Under the pieces are notes generated by a model. It worked only from the letters and a program-made list of their open reading frames with translations. It was not told the DNA's origin and ran no database searches. The position numbers and the translations under genes were made by a program. A stretch of DNA of 64,000 nucleotides from contig NZ_NOYI01000021.1 of NCBI RefSeq assembly GCF_002258785.1, positions 310,001 through 374,000 on the forward strand, in the 5' to 3' direction. This stretch comes from Rhodococcus sp. 06-235-1A (GTDB lineage Bacteria; Actinomycetota; Actinomycetes; Mycobacteriales; Mycobacteriaceae). Positions 36,006-45,547 of the stretch are shown in pieces; position 1 is the first letter of the stretch, and each line of letters opens with the position of its first letter.

Positions 36006-37595
36006 ATGTCTGCTTTCGAACCAACGCAGGCCGGCCACGAGACGACCCCTGACGTCGTTGTCGTCGGCTGCGGTCCCACCGGCATGGTGCTGGCCGCCCT
36101 TCTCGGAAGCCAGGGGCGCAGCGTCGTGGTTCTCGAGCGGTACAGCGGCCTCTACAACCTGCCGCGAGCTGCAGCATTCGACGACGAAACGATGCGTACG
36201 TTTCAGAAACTCGGTATCGCGGAGAAGATGCTGCCGGGTGTCAACGTGCAGCGCGGATACATCTGGGTCAACGCCCAGGACGACGTTCTGCTCGACATCG
36301 AGTACGACAACCCGGGCCGCAGTGGGTGGCCATCGCAGTACATGATGCATCAACCGCACGTCGAGACCGTGCTCGACGAGCTGCTGACCTCGCTTCCGAC
36401 GGTCGATGTGCGGCGCGGACATACCGTGACCGGAATCCAGCAGTTCGATTCCGGGACAACCGTTCTCGCCACCGACGCAGAGGGCCGCACCGTCCGAGTC
36501 GACACCGAGTTCGTCGTCGGCTGCGACGGCGGCAACGGAATCGTCCGGGAGGTCGTCGGCGGGGCGCTCGACGATTACGGCTTCTTCGAGAACTGGCTGG
36601 TGTGCGACTTCGAGCTCTCTCGCGACGTCCCGACGCTGCCCACGTTCCGCCAGGTGTGCGACCCCGCCGAGCCGATCGCGATCGTCAACATCGGACCGCG
36701 CCACCACCGGTTCTCGTTCCGTCTCGACAGTGGCGCGCAACGAGACGAAGTGGTGCAGCAGGACAGGGTGTGGTCTCGTGTGTCTGCATACTTGACCCCC
36801 GACGACGCCGAGCTCGTCCGCGTCGCGAACTACACCTTCCGATCGTGCATCGCCTCGAAGTGGCGCGCAGGCAACGTCTTTCTGGCCGGCGACGCCGCAC
36901 ATCAGATGCCGCCGTTCTTGGCGCAGGGCATGGTGTCCGGTATCCGCGACGCCCGAAACCTGGCGTGGAAGCTCGACATGGTTCTCTCCGGGCATCCCGA
37001 CGCGCTCCTCGACTCCTATCAGGCCGAACGCGAGCCGCATGTCCGATTCATCACCGAGAAGGCGATCGAACTGGGCCGGGTCCAAACCATGCGAGACCCC
37101 GTCCTCGCAGCCGAACGTGATGCGCGAATGATCGCCGCTCGCAAGGCCAACCAGAAGCCCGACAAGCTGCAGTACCCGGCGCTGTCCGGTGGATTGATCG
37201 CCAACAGCGGCGACATCTTTCCCCAGGGACTGGTCTCCACATCGTCCCGCACTGCTCTGTTCGACGACATCGCCGGAACCGGATGGCTTGTCGTGGCGGA
37301 CGGAAAGGCTGCGTTACGAACCATTTCGGTCGACGACCGCGACAGGTTCGCGAGCATGAGTGGCAAAGAGATCGTCTTCGGGCTGTCCTCGATGTTCGAC
37401 GGTGCGCCGACCTCCGACACCGCCGGCGTGTACACCCGTTGGTTCGCCGCGCAGAAGTGCGTCGCAGTAATCGTGCGGCCCGACGGCTATATCTACGGAC
37501 TGGCCCGCACCGACGACGAACTGGCCGAGTTGATGACAAGCCTGATCGAGGCGGTAACACCGGCCCGGCCGGCGCTGCTCGCCACGACCTCCTGA
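36006..37595 (+). CDS. tsdB: FAD-dependent aromatic monooxygenase, probable resorcinol hydroxylase
   Basis: This 529-residue class A flavoprotein hydroxylase would convert resorcinol to hydroxyquinol using NAD(P)H and O2. Visible motifs are the ADP-binding VVVGCGPTGMVLAALLGSQG, the DG motif VGCDGGNGIVREVVG, the second FAD motif LAGDAAHQMPPFLAQGMVSG and a thioredoxin-like C-terminal domain. The ATG at 36006 has GAGAGGAG upstream. It is the first gene of a four-gene operon (B-A-D-C order) with the decarboxylase. Sequence alone would also allow a 3-hydroxyphenylpropionate-type substrate; context favours resorcinol. Confidence 0.86.
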   Translation: MSAFEPTQAGHETTPDVVVVGCGPTGMVLAALLGSQGRSVVVLERYSGLYNLPRAAAFDDETMRTFQKLGIAEKMLPGVNVQRGYIWVNAQDDVLLDIEYDNPGRSGWPSQYMMHQPHVETVLDELLTSLPTVDVRRGHTVTGIQQFDSGTTVLATDAEGRTVRVDTEFVVGCDGGNGIVREVVGGALDDYGFFENWLVCDFELSRDVPTLPTFRQVCDPAEPIAIVNIGPRHHRFSFRLDSGAQRDEVVQQDRVWSRVSAYLTPDDAELVRVANYTFRSCIASKWRAGNVFLAGDAAHQMPPFLAQGMVSGIRDARNLAWKLDMVLSGHPDALLDSYQAEREPHVRFITEKAIELGRVQTMRDPVLAAERDARMIAARKANQKPDKLQYPALSGGLIANSGDIFPQGLVSTSSRTALFDDIAGTGWLVVADGKAALRTISVDDRDRFASMSGKEIVFGLSSMFDGAPTSDTAGVYTRWFAAQKCVAVIVRPDGYIYGLARTDDELAELMTSLIEAVTPARPALLATTS

Positions 37596-37642
37596 CACCC
37601 CCCCCAATTTTCGGACCGAACGACAACACCCGAGGAGAGATA

Positions 37643-38632
37643 ATGCAGGGCAAGATCGCACTGGAAGAACACTTCGCCATCCCCGAGACACTGAACGACT
37701 CTGCGGGATTCGTGCCCGGCACTTACTGGGACGAGCTGCAGCGGCGGTTGCTCGACATCCAGGATGTCCGACTGAAGTTGATGGACGACAACGGCATCGA
37801 GACCATGATTCTCTCCCTCAATGCCCCTGCCGTGCAGGCTATCCCGGACCACAAGCGCGCCGTCGACATCGCTCGCCGCGCCAACGACGTGCTCGCGGAG
37901 GAAATCGCCAAACGCCCAGACCGGTTCCGCGGCTTCGCCGCCCTTCCCCTGCAGGATCCCGACGCAGCCACCGAGGAACTGCGGCGATGCGTCACCGAAC
38001 TCGGATTCGTCGGTGCACTGGTCAACGGGTTCTCACAGAGCGAGTCCGTGGACGACGGAAACACCCCGCTGTACTACGACCTTCCGCAGTACCGTTCCTT
38101 CTGGGCCGAGGTGGAACGACTGGACGTGCCGTTCTATCTTCACCCGCGCAATCCGCTCGAGCAGGACGCGCGCATCTACCAGGGCCACCCGTGGCTTCTG
38201 GGGCCGACGTGGGCTTTCGCCCAGGAGACCGCCGTGCACGCACTGCGACTGATGACGTCCGGACTGTTCGACGAGCATCCCGGTCTGAACATCGTGGTCG
38301 GCCACATGGGGGAGGGCATTCCGGCCATGCTGTGGCGAATCGACAACCGCAACGCGTGGGTGGACGTGCCGCCCACCTATCCCGCGAAACGTCGGATGGT
38401 CGACTACTTCACCGAGAATTTTTTCATCACCACCTCGGGGAACTTTCGCACCCAAACTCTGATCGATGCGCTTCTCGAACTCGGATCCGAGCGCGTGATG
38501 TTCTCCACCGATTGGCCTTTCGAGAACGTCGACCACGCGGCGAACTGGTTCGACTCGGCCAGCATTTCCGAAGCCGACCGAGTCAAGATCGGTCGCAGCA
38601 ACGCCGCCGCGCTGTTCAAGCTCGACCGATGA
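37643..38632 (+). CDS. tsdA: Gamma-resorcylate (2,6-dihydroxybenzoate) decarboxylase
   Basis: This 329-residue amidohydrolase-fold, metal-dependent, non-oxidative decarboxylase forms resorcinol. It begins MQGKIALEEHFAIPET with the EEH metal motif of this enzyme group. It has VPFYLHPRNPLEQDARIYQGHPWLLGPTWAF (barrel His), LNIVVGHMGEGIPAMLWRID (second His) and ERVMFSTDWPFENVD (catalytic Asp). The length and N-terminus agree with characterised gamma-resorcylate decarboxylases. The start at 37643 has GAGGAG upstream, and the stop overlaps the tsdD start. Confidence 0.88.
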   Translation: MQGKIALEEHFAIPETLNDSAGFVPGTYWDELQRRLLDIQDVRLKLMDDNGIETMILSLNAPAVQAIPDHKRAVDIARRANDVLAEEIAKRPDRFRGFAALPLQDPDAATEELRRCVTELGFVGALVNGFSQSESVDDGNTPLYYDLPQYRSFWAEVERLDVPFYLHPRNPLEQDARIYQGHPWLLGPTWAFAQETAVHALRLMTSGLFDEHPGLNIVVGHMGEGIPAMLWRIDNRNAWVDVPPTYPAKRRMVDYFTENFFITTSGNFRTQTLIDALLELGSERVMFSTDWPFENVDHAANWFDSASISEADRVKIGRSNAAALFKLDR

Positions 38633-39723
38633 TCCGGGACACGACTCTGTCTTCCTTCGTTCACAGCGGATCACCCGCCCGCATCGTCTTCGGACGCGGC
38701 AGCGTGCAGACGGTGTCCGCTGAGGTCGAGAGGCTCGGATGCAGTCGGGCGGTCGTGCTGTCCACCCCGCACCAGCACGACGAGGCGACGCGCCTGCTGG
38801 GGACTCTGGGTGCACTCGGGGTCGGCGTCGTCGCCCTCGCCGAAATGCACACACCGACCGCGGTGACAGCTCGGGCGTTGATCGAGGTGGAGAACTTCGG
38901 CGCGGACTGCATCGTCGCCATCGGCGGAGGCTCGACCACCGGGCTGGGCAAGGCAATTGCGGCACGAACCGGACTGCCGCAGGTCGTCGTGCCCACCACC
39001 TACGCGGGGTCGGAGGTGACCCCGGTTCTCGGAGAAACCGAGAACGGAGTCAAGACCACGCGGCGCGGACCGGAGATCCTCCCCGAAACCGTGGTCTACG
39101 ACCCTGATCTCACCGATTCGATGCCGATCGAACTCACCGTCGCCAGCGGCCTCAACGCCATGGCGCACGCCGTCGAAGGCACCTACGCTCGCGACGGCAG
39201 CCCCATCTACACCTTGACGGCGCTGGAAGGTCTCGAAGCACTTCGCGATGCGCTACCGGTACTGGTTCGTGAACCCGACAACCAGGACGCACGCGACCGC
39301 GCCCTGTACGGCGCATGGCTGTGCGGCACGGTCCTCGGCGGCGTGGGAATGTCTGTGCACCACAAGCTGTGTCACACCCTGGGCGGTGCATTGGACCTCC
39401 CGCACGCACAGACCCACGCAATCATGCTGCCCCACACCATCGGCTTCATCGAAGAATCTGTGCCGCACGCACTCACCGACGTCGCGGCACTGTTCGGCGG
39501 GTCGGCGGGCGCAGGACTGCACGACTTTGCCGTCGACATCGGTGCGCCGCTCCGGCTTGCGGACCTGGGCGTCACCATCGAACAGCTGGATCTGATAGCG
39601 GACCAGGCCACCGCCTCGCCGTACTGGTCGCCGCGCCCACTGGACCGCGATTCCATCCGCAGCGTCCTGCGAGACGCCCACGGCGGCACCCGCCCGAACC
39701 CGAGGAGCGAATCATCCTCATGA
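38629..39723 (+). CDS. tsdD: Maleylacetate reductase
   Basis: This 364-residue iron-alcohol-dehydrogenase-family enzyme reduces maleylacetate to 3-oxoadipate with NAD(P)H. It has the start RIVFGRGSVQTVSAEVERLG, the nucleotide loop DCIVAIGGGSTTGLGKAIAA, VVVPTTYAGSEVTPVLG, the metal region ASGLNAMAHAVEGTYA, and GMSVHHKLCHTLGGALDLPHAQTHAIMLPH with the conserved His residues. It is coupled by ATGA overlaps on both sides to the decarboxylase and dioxygenase genes. Confidence 0.92.
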   Translation: MIRDTTLSSFVHSGSPARIVFGRGSVQTVSAEVERLGCSRAVVLSTPHQHDEATRLLGTLGALGVGVVALAEMHTPTAVTARALIEVENFGADCIVAIGGGSTTGLGKAIAARTGLPQVVVPTTYAGSEVTPVLGETENGVKTTRRGPEILPETVVYDPDLTDSMPIELTVASGLNAMAHAVEGTYARDGSPIYTLTALEGLEALRDALPVLVREPDNQDARDRALYGAWLCGTVLGGVGMSVHHKLCHTLGGALDLPHAQTHAIMLPHTIGFIEESVPHALTDVAALFGGSAGAGLHDFAVDIGAPLRLADLGVTIEQLDLIADQATASPYWSPRPLDRDSIRSVLRDAHGGTRPNPRSESSS

Positions 39724-40571
39724 AGTACTTCACCGAACATACATCTGTCGACATCGTCAACGAACGAATGACCGTGCCCGCCGACGACCGTGTCGCCGTC
39801 ATCATGAGCAGCCTCGTTCGTCACGTGCACGAGTTCGTCAAGGACGTGAACCTCACCGAGGCCGAATGGGACCTCGCCATCGACTTCCTCACCCGAACTG
39901 GGCAGATCAGCGGCCCCGAACGACAGGAATTCATACTGCTCTCGGACGCGCTCGGCGTGTCCATGCTCGTCGACGCCGTCAACCACCGCAGACCCGAAGG
40001 CGCCACCGAGAGCACGGTATTCGGACCGTTCCACGTCGAGAACGCGCCGATCCGCGAGATGGGCGAGAACATCAGCCTCGACGGGAAAGGCGAAGCATGC
40101 CTGTTCGTGGGGCGCGTTACCGGCACCGACGGTACGCCGATCGAGGGCGCATGTGTCGACGTATGGTCGGACAATGCGGACGGCTACTACGACGTCCAGC
40201 AACCCGACATTCAACCGCGCTGGAACAACCGCGGCCGTTTCCTCACCGAAGCCGACGGTAGGTACAGCTTTCGCGGCATCAAACCCACGTCGTATCCGAT
40301 TCCCGACGACGGGCCCGTCGGGCAGATGCTCACCCGCCTCGGGCGACACCCCTACCGACCGGCACACATGCACTTCCTCGTCTCGGCCGACGGTTACGAG
40401 CGGCTGGTGACACACACCTTCGTCGACGGCGACGAGTACCTGGAATCCGACGCAGTATTCGGTGTCAAGGAATCACTCGTCGCAACGTACGAAAAGCGCG
40501 GACCGGATGCAGACACCATGTGGATATCCGAGTACGACTTCGCACTTGTGCAGGAACCCGGCGAGGTATAG
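39720..40571 (+). CDS. tsdC: Hydroxyquinol 1,2-dioxygenase (intradiol)
   Basis: This 283-residue Fe(III) intradiol dioxygenase opens hydroxyquinol to maleylacetate. It has the N-terminal helical dimerisation domain (VNLTEAEWDLAIDFLTRTGQ), TVFGPFHVENAPI and GACVDVWSDNADGYYDVQQP with a Tyr ligand. It continues with RGRFLTEADGRYSFRGIKPTSYPIP (second Tyr) and HPYRPAHMHFLVSADGYERLVTH (two His ligands). The start overlaps the tsdD stop (ATGA). It is the last gene of the operon. Confidence 0.93.
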   Translation: MKYFTEHTSVDIVNERMTVPADDRVAVIMSSLVRHVHEFVKDVNLTEAEWDLAIDFLTRTGQISGPERQEFILLSDALGVSMLVDAVNHRRPEGATESTVFGPFHVENAPIREMGENISLDGKGEACLFVGRVTGTDGTPIEGACVDVWSDNADGYYDVQQPDIQPRWNNRGRFLTEADGRYSFRGIKPTSYPIPDDGPVGQMLTRLGRHPYRPAHMHFLVSADGYERLVTHTFVDGDEYLESDAVFGVKESLVATYEKRGPDADTMWISEYDFALVQEPGEV

Positions 40572-40686
40572 ACCTACAGTCGCTTCGGGCCACACGTTGC
40601 CCACCGCATCGCCGTCTTGCCATACTGCCGAGCACGTTCCGCCAGTGCGCGTCGGTACCGCACACGCCACCGTGTCCTTCGCGATC

Positions 40687-42228
40687 TCAGCTACTGCGAG
40701 TGCTCAGAGTGCGCTCTCTCGTTGTCGCCAGGGGTTTTTCGTCGATGAAGACCAGAAGCAGCAGCGCGATGATCATCAGGGGCACCATGTAGAGAAAGAC
40801 CGGTGTGAGGGCGTCGTTGTAGGCGTTGACGATGACCTCTCGTGCGGCGTCGGGTAGTGCTCGCACGGACTCGGGTGTCAACGAACTCTCCGGTGATGAT
40901 CCGTCGGTCGAGGCTCCTCCCGAGAGTGAGGTCAGTCGGGAGACGAACAGCGTGCCGACCACCGCGGAGCCGAGGGATGCGCCGATCTGTCGGAAGTAGT
41001 TGTTCGATGCGGTGGCGGTGCCGACTTCGGTGATCGGGAAGGAGTTCTGCACGATGAGTACGAGGATCTGCATGCTCATACCCAGTCCGATTCCCATGAC
41101 GGCCAGGTATGCACAGATGATCCACACTTCCATGCCGGCGGTCATCGTCGATAGCAAGATCAGTGATAGGACTACGATTCCCGAGCCCATGATGGGTAGG
41201 TATTTGTAGCGTCCGGTCTTGCTGACGAGTTGGCCGGAGACGATCGATGTCACCAGTAGACCAGCCATCATGGGGATCATCAGCAAGCCGGCTTTCGTTG
41301 CTCCCGCGCCGGTGACCATCTGGAGATATGTGGGCAGGTAGGCGAGTGCACCGAACATGGAGACGCCGATGATGAGTCCGGCGACGGTGGTCAGATTGAA
41401 GTTTCGGTCTTTGAAAAGGTGTAGCGGCATGATGGGTTCCGCGGCTGCCTTCTCGACACCGACGAAGCTGACAGCTGCAACGGCCGTTGCAATGATCAGG
41501 GCGATTATTGCGGGGGAATTCCAGGCGTAAGTTGTTCCGCCCCATGTCGTTATGAGCACCACGCCCGTCGAGGCCAGTGCGAGAAGCGTCATTCCTGTGA
41601 CGTCCAGTCGGGGTTTGTCGTGGTCGATCTTGGGGAGTCTCAGGAAAAATACTGCTGAGGCGATCGCGAGCACGCCCAGTGGGACGTTCATCCAGAAAGC
41701 CCAGCGCCATCCAATTCCTTCGGTGAAGAATCCGCCGAGTAAGGGGCCTGCGATCGAAGAGAGCGCGAAGACGCCGCCCATGATGCCCATGTACTTGCCG
41801 CGCTGGCGTGCGGGAACGACGTCGGCGATGATTGCCTGAGCCAGGATCATCAGGCCGCCGCCGCCGAGCCCCTGGATCGCGCGCCCCGTGATGAGCCAGG
41901 GCATGTCTCGAGCGAGTCCGCCGACTATCGATCCCGCCATGAACAATGCAATTGCGAAGATGAACAGCGACTTTCGGCCGATGAGGTCACCTACCTTGCC
42001 GTAGATCGGCAGCATGATCGTCGAGGCGAGAACGTACGCCGTTGTCACCCATAGCATCTGGTCGACACCGTTGAGTTCGCCGACGATGGTGGGCAGAGCA
42101 GTGCTGAAGATGGTTTGGTCGAGTGAGGCGAGCAACATCGTCACCATGAGACCGGCGAAGACGAGCAGGATGCTGCGCCTGTCGTCGGTGACGAGGGCCT
42201 GTTCGACGGTGTTGTCAGCGGTTGTCAC
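40687..42228 (-). CDS. 14-TM MFS drug:H+ antiporter (DHA2/EmrB-QacA type)
   Basis: This 513-residue exporter has about 14 transmembrane segments. Typical motifs are LDQTIFSTALPTIVGELNG in helix 1 (motif D1 of DHA2), KVGDLIGRKSLFIF (motif A), RAIQGLGGGGLMILAQAIIA (motif B) and GGVFALSSIAGPLLGGFFTE (antiporter motif C). The GTG at 42228 overlaps the TetR stop (GTGA). It is co-transcribed with that repressor and probably expels hydrophobic toxic compounds. It is convergent with the tsd operon. Confidence 0.9.
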   Translation of the reverse strand: MTTADNTVEQALVTDDRRSILLVFAGLMVTMLLASLDQTIFSTALPTIVGELNGVDQMLWVTTAYVLASTIMLPIYGKVGDLIGRKSLFIFAIALFMAGSIVGGLARDMPWLITGRAIQGLGGGGLMILAQAIIADVVPARQRGKYMGIMGGVFALSSIAGPLLGGFFTEGIGWRWAFWMNVPLGVLAIASAVFFLRLPKIDHDKPRLDVTGMTLLALASTGVVLITTWGGTTYAWNSPAIIALIIATAVAAVSFVGVEKAAAEPIMPLHLFKDRNFNLTTVAGLIIGVSMFGALAYLPTYLQMVTGAGATKAGLLMIPMMAGLLVTSIVSGQLVSKTGRYKYLPIMGSGIVVLSLILLSTMTAGMEVWIICAYLAVMGIGLGMSMQILVLIVQNSFPITEVGTATASNNYFRQIGASLGSAVVGTLFVSRLTSLSGGASTDGSSPESSLTPESVRALPDAAREVIVNAYNDALTPVFLYMVPLMIIALLLLVFIDEKPLATTRERTLSTRSS

Positions 42229-42872
42229 GACAGTCCTTCTCGTAGCTCGTGCACGAGCGAGATTGCTCGGCGTTCGATGTCGGTCACTCTCGAGTCGGCT
42301 CCGACGACGGAGTCGTCGAGAGATGTCGCCCACTCGCGAAGGGCGATGCGCACTGCACCGCCGCACAACACGAACAGCAGTTCGGCGTGCGCAGTTGTAT
42401 CACTCGTTTTCTCAAACGGCGTTCCAGTGAGCATCGTCTCGATGGTCTGTGTGAGTTTGCTTGCCCGGGCGGTGAATTGCGCCATTTGGCCACCGAGAAT
42501 CTCTGGATGCCGTTTGACGACTTCGAGGCGGTCGGCTTTCATTCGGGCCCGGCTCGATTGAGGGGATCCCATGACCGTGAGCATCAAGCCGACGATGCCA
42601 GGGATCAAGTCCGAGCCCGGGTGCTCGTGTATGTAGTCGGCGATCAGTTCGTCTATGACTTCGGCGGGGTGAACACCCAGAACAGCATTATCTTTGCTTT
42701 CGAAGTAGTTGAAGAACGTCCGGGTGGAGATGTCGGCCAGATCGCTGATCGCGTCCACGGTCGTCTCACCGAGTCCGTCCCTGAGCACGAGAGTCAACGC
42801 GGCTTCCTCTATCCGGGCGCGCGTATCGGCGCGCTTGCGGTCTCGCCGGCCTGGCTTTTCGGTAGTGGGCAC
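42225..42872 (-). CDS. TetR-family regulator of the adjacent MFS pump
   Basis: This is a 215-residue repressor. The helix-turn-helix (about 15-62) reads RADTRARIEEAALTLVLRDG, then TTVDAISDLADISTRTFFNYFESKDNAVLG. The FFNYFxSKD form is typical of actinobacterial TetR proteins linked to exporters. It is first in a two-gene unit with the DHA2 pump and overlaps it by four bases, so autoregulation would control both. Confidence 0.89.
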   Translation of the reverse strand: MPTTEKPGRRDRKRADTRARIEEAALTLVLRDGLGETTVDAISDLADISTRTFFNYFESKDNAVLGVHPAEVIDELIADYIHEHPGSDLIPGIVGLMLTVMGSPQSSRARMKADRLEVVKRHPEILGGQMAQFTARASKLTQTIETMLTGTPFEKTSDTTAHAELLFVLCGGAVRIALREWATSLDDSVVGADSRVTDIERRAISLVHELREGLS

Positions 42873-43070
42873 CTATTTACAGTACTGCAATTATGCACGA
42901 CTGCACGTTTGGCTTTTGAGGTCTGGTTCAACACCGTTCTTTCGTGCGACCACCTGCGACGCTCGCGCTCCATTGTCGATACGTCGCTCCAGAGTTCATG
43001 CGCCTCGCTATCGCTTGCCGGGGTGAGGGACCACCTGAAGTGATAGGGGGCGTTCGGCACTCGATCCGGG

Positions 43071-43564
43071 ACATGGACATGTTCCGTGCTAGCCGTCCAA
43101 GTTCTCGGCTTTCGGCTGCAAGTCCCGCCTTCCTCCTGGCGCCGGCAACACTGGGTTCACTACCGAACGTGCTCCCCACCGCCCGATGTGGGTTGGCCGG
43201 CGTCGCGGCTCGAAACGCACCCGCAGCAGCGGTTACCACATCAGAATGGTCGCCACCGGTTGCGCCGACAACGACAACCACTGTTCCGCCGACCACGACG
43301 ACAACCACAGTTTTCGCACCGCCACCACCGGCGCCGACCACCCCGACCGCCGCGTCTGCTCCCGCGGCTCTGTTGGCCCCGTTGGTCTCGCCGTCGAGTG
43401 TGTCGACTGCCCGGGGCGTCGACGTCGACGGCGCTCCGACAGTGCAGATCGTCGATGCCGCAGCGGTTCGATACAGCGCTCCCGCTACTTCAGTGACGAC
43501 TACGACTGCGGCGTCCACTGGTCGACGGCAGATCAACTGTGGCTACTCGGCCCAAATCGAATGA
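43071..43564 (+). CDS. Hypothetical exported Pro/Thr-rich protein (uncertain)
   Basis: The frame (open from 42944; ATG at 43071 preferred) gives about 164 residues. It has a basic and then hydrophobic start (MDMFRASRPSSRLSAASPAF), followed by a Thr/Pro-rich linker (APTTTTTVPPTTTTTTVFAP) and an Ala/Val-rich tail without a known domain. Such linkers are common in actinobacterial wall proteins. Other frames are open here and no ribosome site is clear, so it may be a 3'-truncated or decayed gene. Confidence 0.35.
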
Positions 43565-43681
43565 TTCGCCTCGACAGCACGGCCAGCTCCTGGTCCGAGA
43601 ACTGTCATCGATCCGACGGCAACCGATCGAATCCCTCCAGACATTCTTGCTCTCCTGAAGTAAGCGCCCGGGTTCTGTCGG

Positions 43682-45547
43682 TTAATTGTCTGCCTTCAGT
43701 GCAGGTGCCGGAAGGCCACATCGCTGTATTTCGTATTCCGGCACTCGGTCGAATCGATACCCGGCATAGAAGAACGAGCGTTTGAGATTCCGGACGAACA
43801 GCTCCTTCGTCAGCGGCGCTCGATACGAGGCATTCAATTCCTCGGTGTCGGGGCAGGTCAACGCCACCTGAGCTTCGGTCACCCAGTCCTCGTCCATGTA
43901 CCAGGGCAGGTACGGGTGGACGGTGACCAGCCCCAGATCGGCGACGACCCAATCCGGGTAGAGGTTCTTGTCGTGGCCGATGCGGCCGTTCTCGAGGCGT
44001 TCGGTGTGCGATGCCAGCGGATACGCAAGTCCCATCTGGTCGATGACCCGCACGTCGAGGCCGACGTTCATGCTCGTCATCCCCAGGTTGAGGAAGTAGA
44101 CGGTGTGACCGAATCCACCCTCGGGGATCGGGAGGGGCGGCGGGACGACATCCCAGTAGGTGAATTGCGCAGGTGCCAGCAGCAAACCGCCGTCCGGGGT
44201 GTCGTCGATCGCCTGAACCATCGCCCGCATCCACGGATAGTCGAGATAGTCCGACGCCCGGATCGGATGCGCGTGCCCGCTGTTGAGCGAATAGAACGCA
44301 CGCTCGTCGACGATGCCGCTTCTACCGACGACCGTGCCCTGAGGCATTCCCGTCGTATTCGCCGCAATCACAGCCCAGACGACGATCCCACCCCAGACGA
44401 ATACATCCGCGACGAACACAGCAGTCGCACGATCACCGGACCATCGCGACGGGTAAGCGACGGGCATCACCGACACGGGCAACAGCAGCGTGAACAGGGC
44501 GGGCAACAATGTTCGCCCGTGCATGAAATCGCCACCGACTCGAATTGCGTAGACCGCGAGCAACAACCCACTGACGAGCACGAATACGACGACAGCAGTC
44601 GGCGTGCGCAACGCGGCGAGCAGGCCGCCCACTGTTCTGGGCAGCGTCGGGCGCACTCGTGTCACCGACAGGGCCGCACCGAGCAGAAGCAGTACCAGCG
44701 GGAGCCACAGTAGGTACGGTCCCATCAGGTTGGTCAGATACGCCCACCCTTGCGACCACTTGGCACCGCCGGCGTCCTTGGACACTGCGGTGTTGGGGTA
44801 CGGAAGGCCGTAGTAGCCCATGCGCCAAATTTGGTACAGCACGGGAACCGCGCCCGCGAATGCGAACACGCGCAGCCTCGACAACCACGTCTGTGGGGCG
44901 AGGAAGATCATCGCCAGTGCCAGAACCGACACGATGGACAGCTCCGGACGGACGAGTGGGCCCAGGCCCGCGAAGAAGGCCAGCAGCAGCAGCTCGACGC
45001 CACCTTCGCGGCGCTGCCCCCAGCGCACCATCAGCAGCCACAAAACCGCCAGCCAGAAGATGACCAGGCAGGTCTCCAGCCCGGACGTCGCGAAGTCACG
45101 GGCCGGCGGTACCGCGATGTACACCAGTACACCGGCGGGGAGGAAGAGAGTGCGTGACGCAGTGCGCCCACGCAGGGAGAACGTGCCGATCATCGCGATG
45201 ACGACGGCCGCTGTGGACAGCACGAGCGCGATCGTCAGGACCACGTACTCGAGCCGGCCGTCGCTGAGCCAGCTACCCGCGTAGACGAGGTACGTCCAGA
45301 TGGTGCTCGTGTTGGTCTCGACCCGCTCGCCCGCGTTGAACACCGGGCCGTTGCCGGCCAACAGGTTGCGGACGGTGCGCAGGACGATCAGGCCGTCGTC
45401 GGCGATCCAGCGACGTTCCCAGGCACCCCACAGAAACAGGGCACCGGTGACGACGGTCCCGACCCAGAAGACCGCCCTGGTCGAGACCGCCGGTGCCGGG
45501 GTGTCTTCTCGCGTGTCTCGCTGGTCAGGCGAGGTAGACAGCGACAC
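43682..45547 (-). CDS. aftB: Terminal beta-(1->2) arabinofuranosyltransferase, AftB type
   Basis: This GT-C membrane glycosyltransferase adds terminal arabinofuranose to arabinogalactan and lipoarabinomannan from decaprenylphosphoryl-arabinose. The roughly 621-residue protein has about ten transmembrane segments and a large extracytoplasmic C-terminal domain. The N-terminal block WGAWERRWIADDGLIVLRTV and RNLLAGNGPVFNAGERVETN, with its catalytic-type Asp pair, matches mycobacterial AftB (Rv3805c) closely, as does FLPAGVLVYIAVPPARDFATSGLE. The GTG at 45547 is used; TTG at 45550 is also open. The start overlaps the truncated ubiA upstream. It may be a second copy in this accessory segment. Confidence 0.88.
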   Translation of the reverse strand: MSLSTSPDQRDTREDTPAPAVSTRAVFWVGTVVTGALFLWGAWERRWIADDGLIVLRTVRNLLAGNGPVFNAGERVETNTSTIWTYLVYAGSWLSDGRLEYVVLTIALVLSTAAVVIAMIGTFSLRGRTASRTLFLPAGVLVYIAVPPARDFATSGLETCLVIFWLAVLWLLMVRWGQRREGGVELLLLAFFAGLGPLVRPELSIVSVLALAMIFLAPQTWLSRLRVFAFAGAVPVLYQIWRMGYYGLPYPNTAVSKDAGGAKWSQGWAYLTNLMGPYLLWLPLVLLLLGAALSVTRVRPTLPRTVGGLLAALRTPTAVVVFVLVSGLLLAVYAIRVGGDFMHGRTLLPALFTLLLPVSVMPVAYPSRWSGDRATAVFVADVFVWGGIVVWAVIAANTTGMPQGTVVGRSGIVDERAFYSLNSGHAHPIRASDYLDYPWMRAMVQAIDDTPDGGLLLAPAQFTYWDVVPPPLPIPEGGFGHTVYFLNLGMTSMNVGLDVRVIDQMGLAYPLASHTERLENGRIGHDKNLYPDWVVADLGLVTVHPYLPWYMDEDWVTEAQVALTCPDTEELNASYRAPLTKELFVRNLKRSFFYAGYRFDRVPEYEIQRCGLPAPALKADN

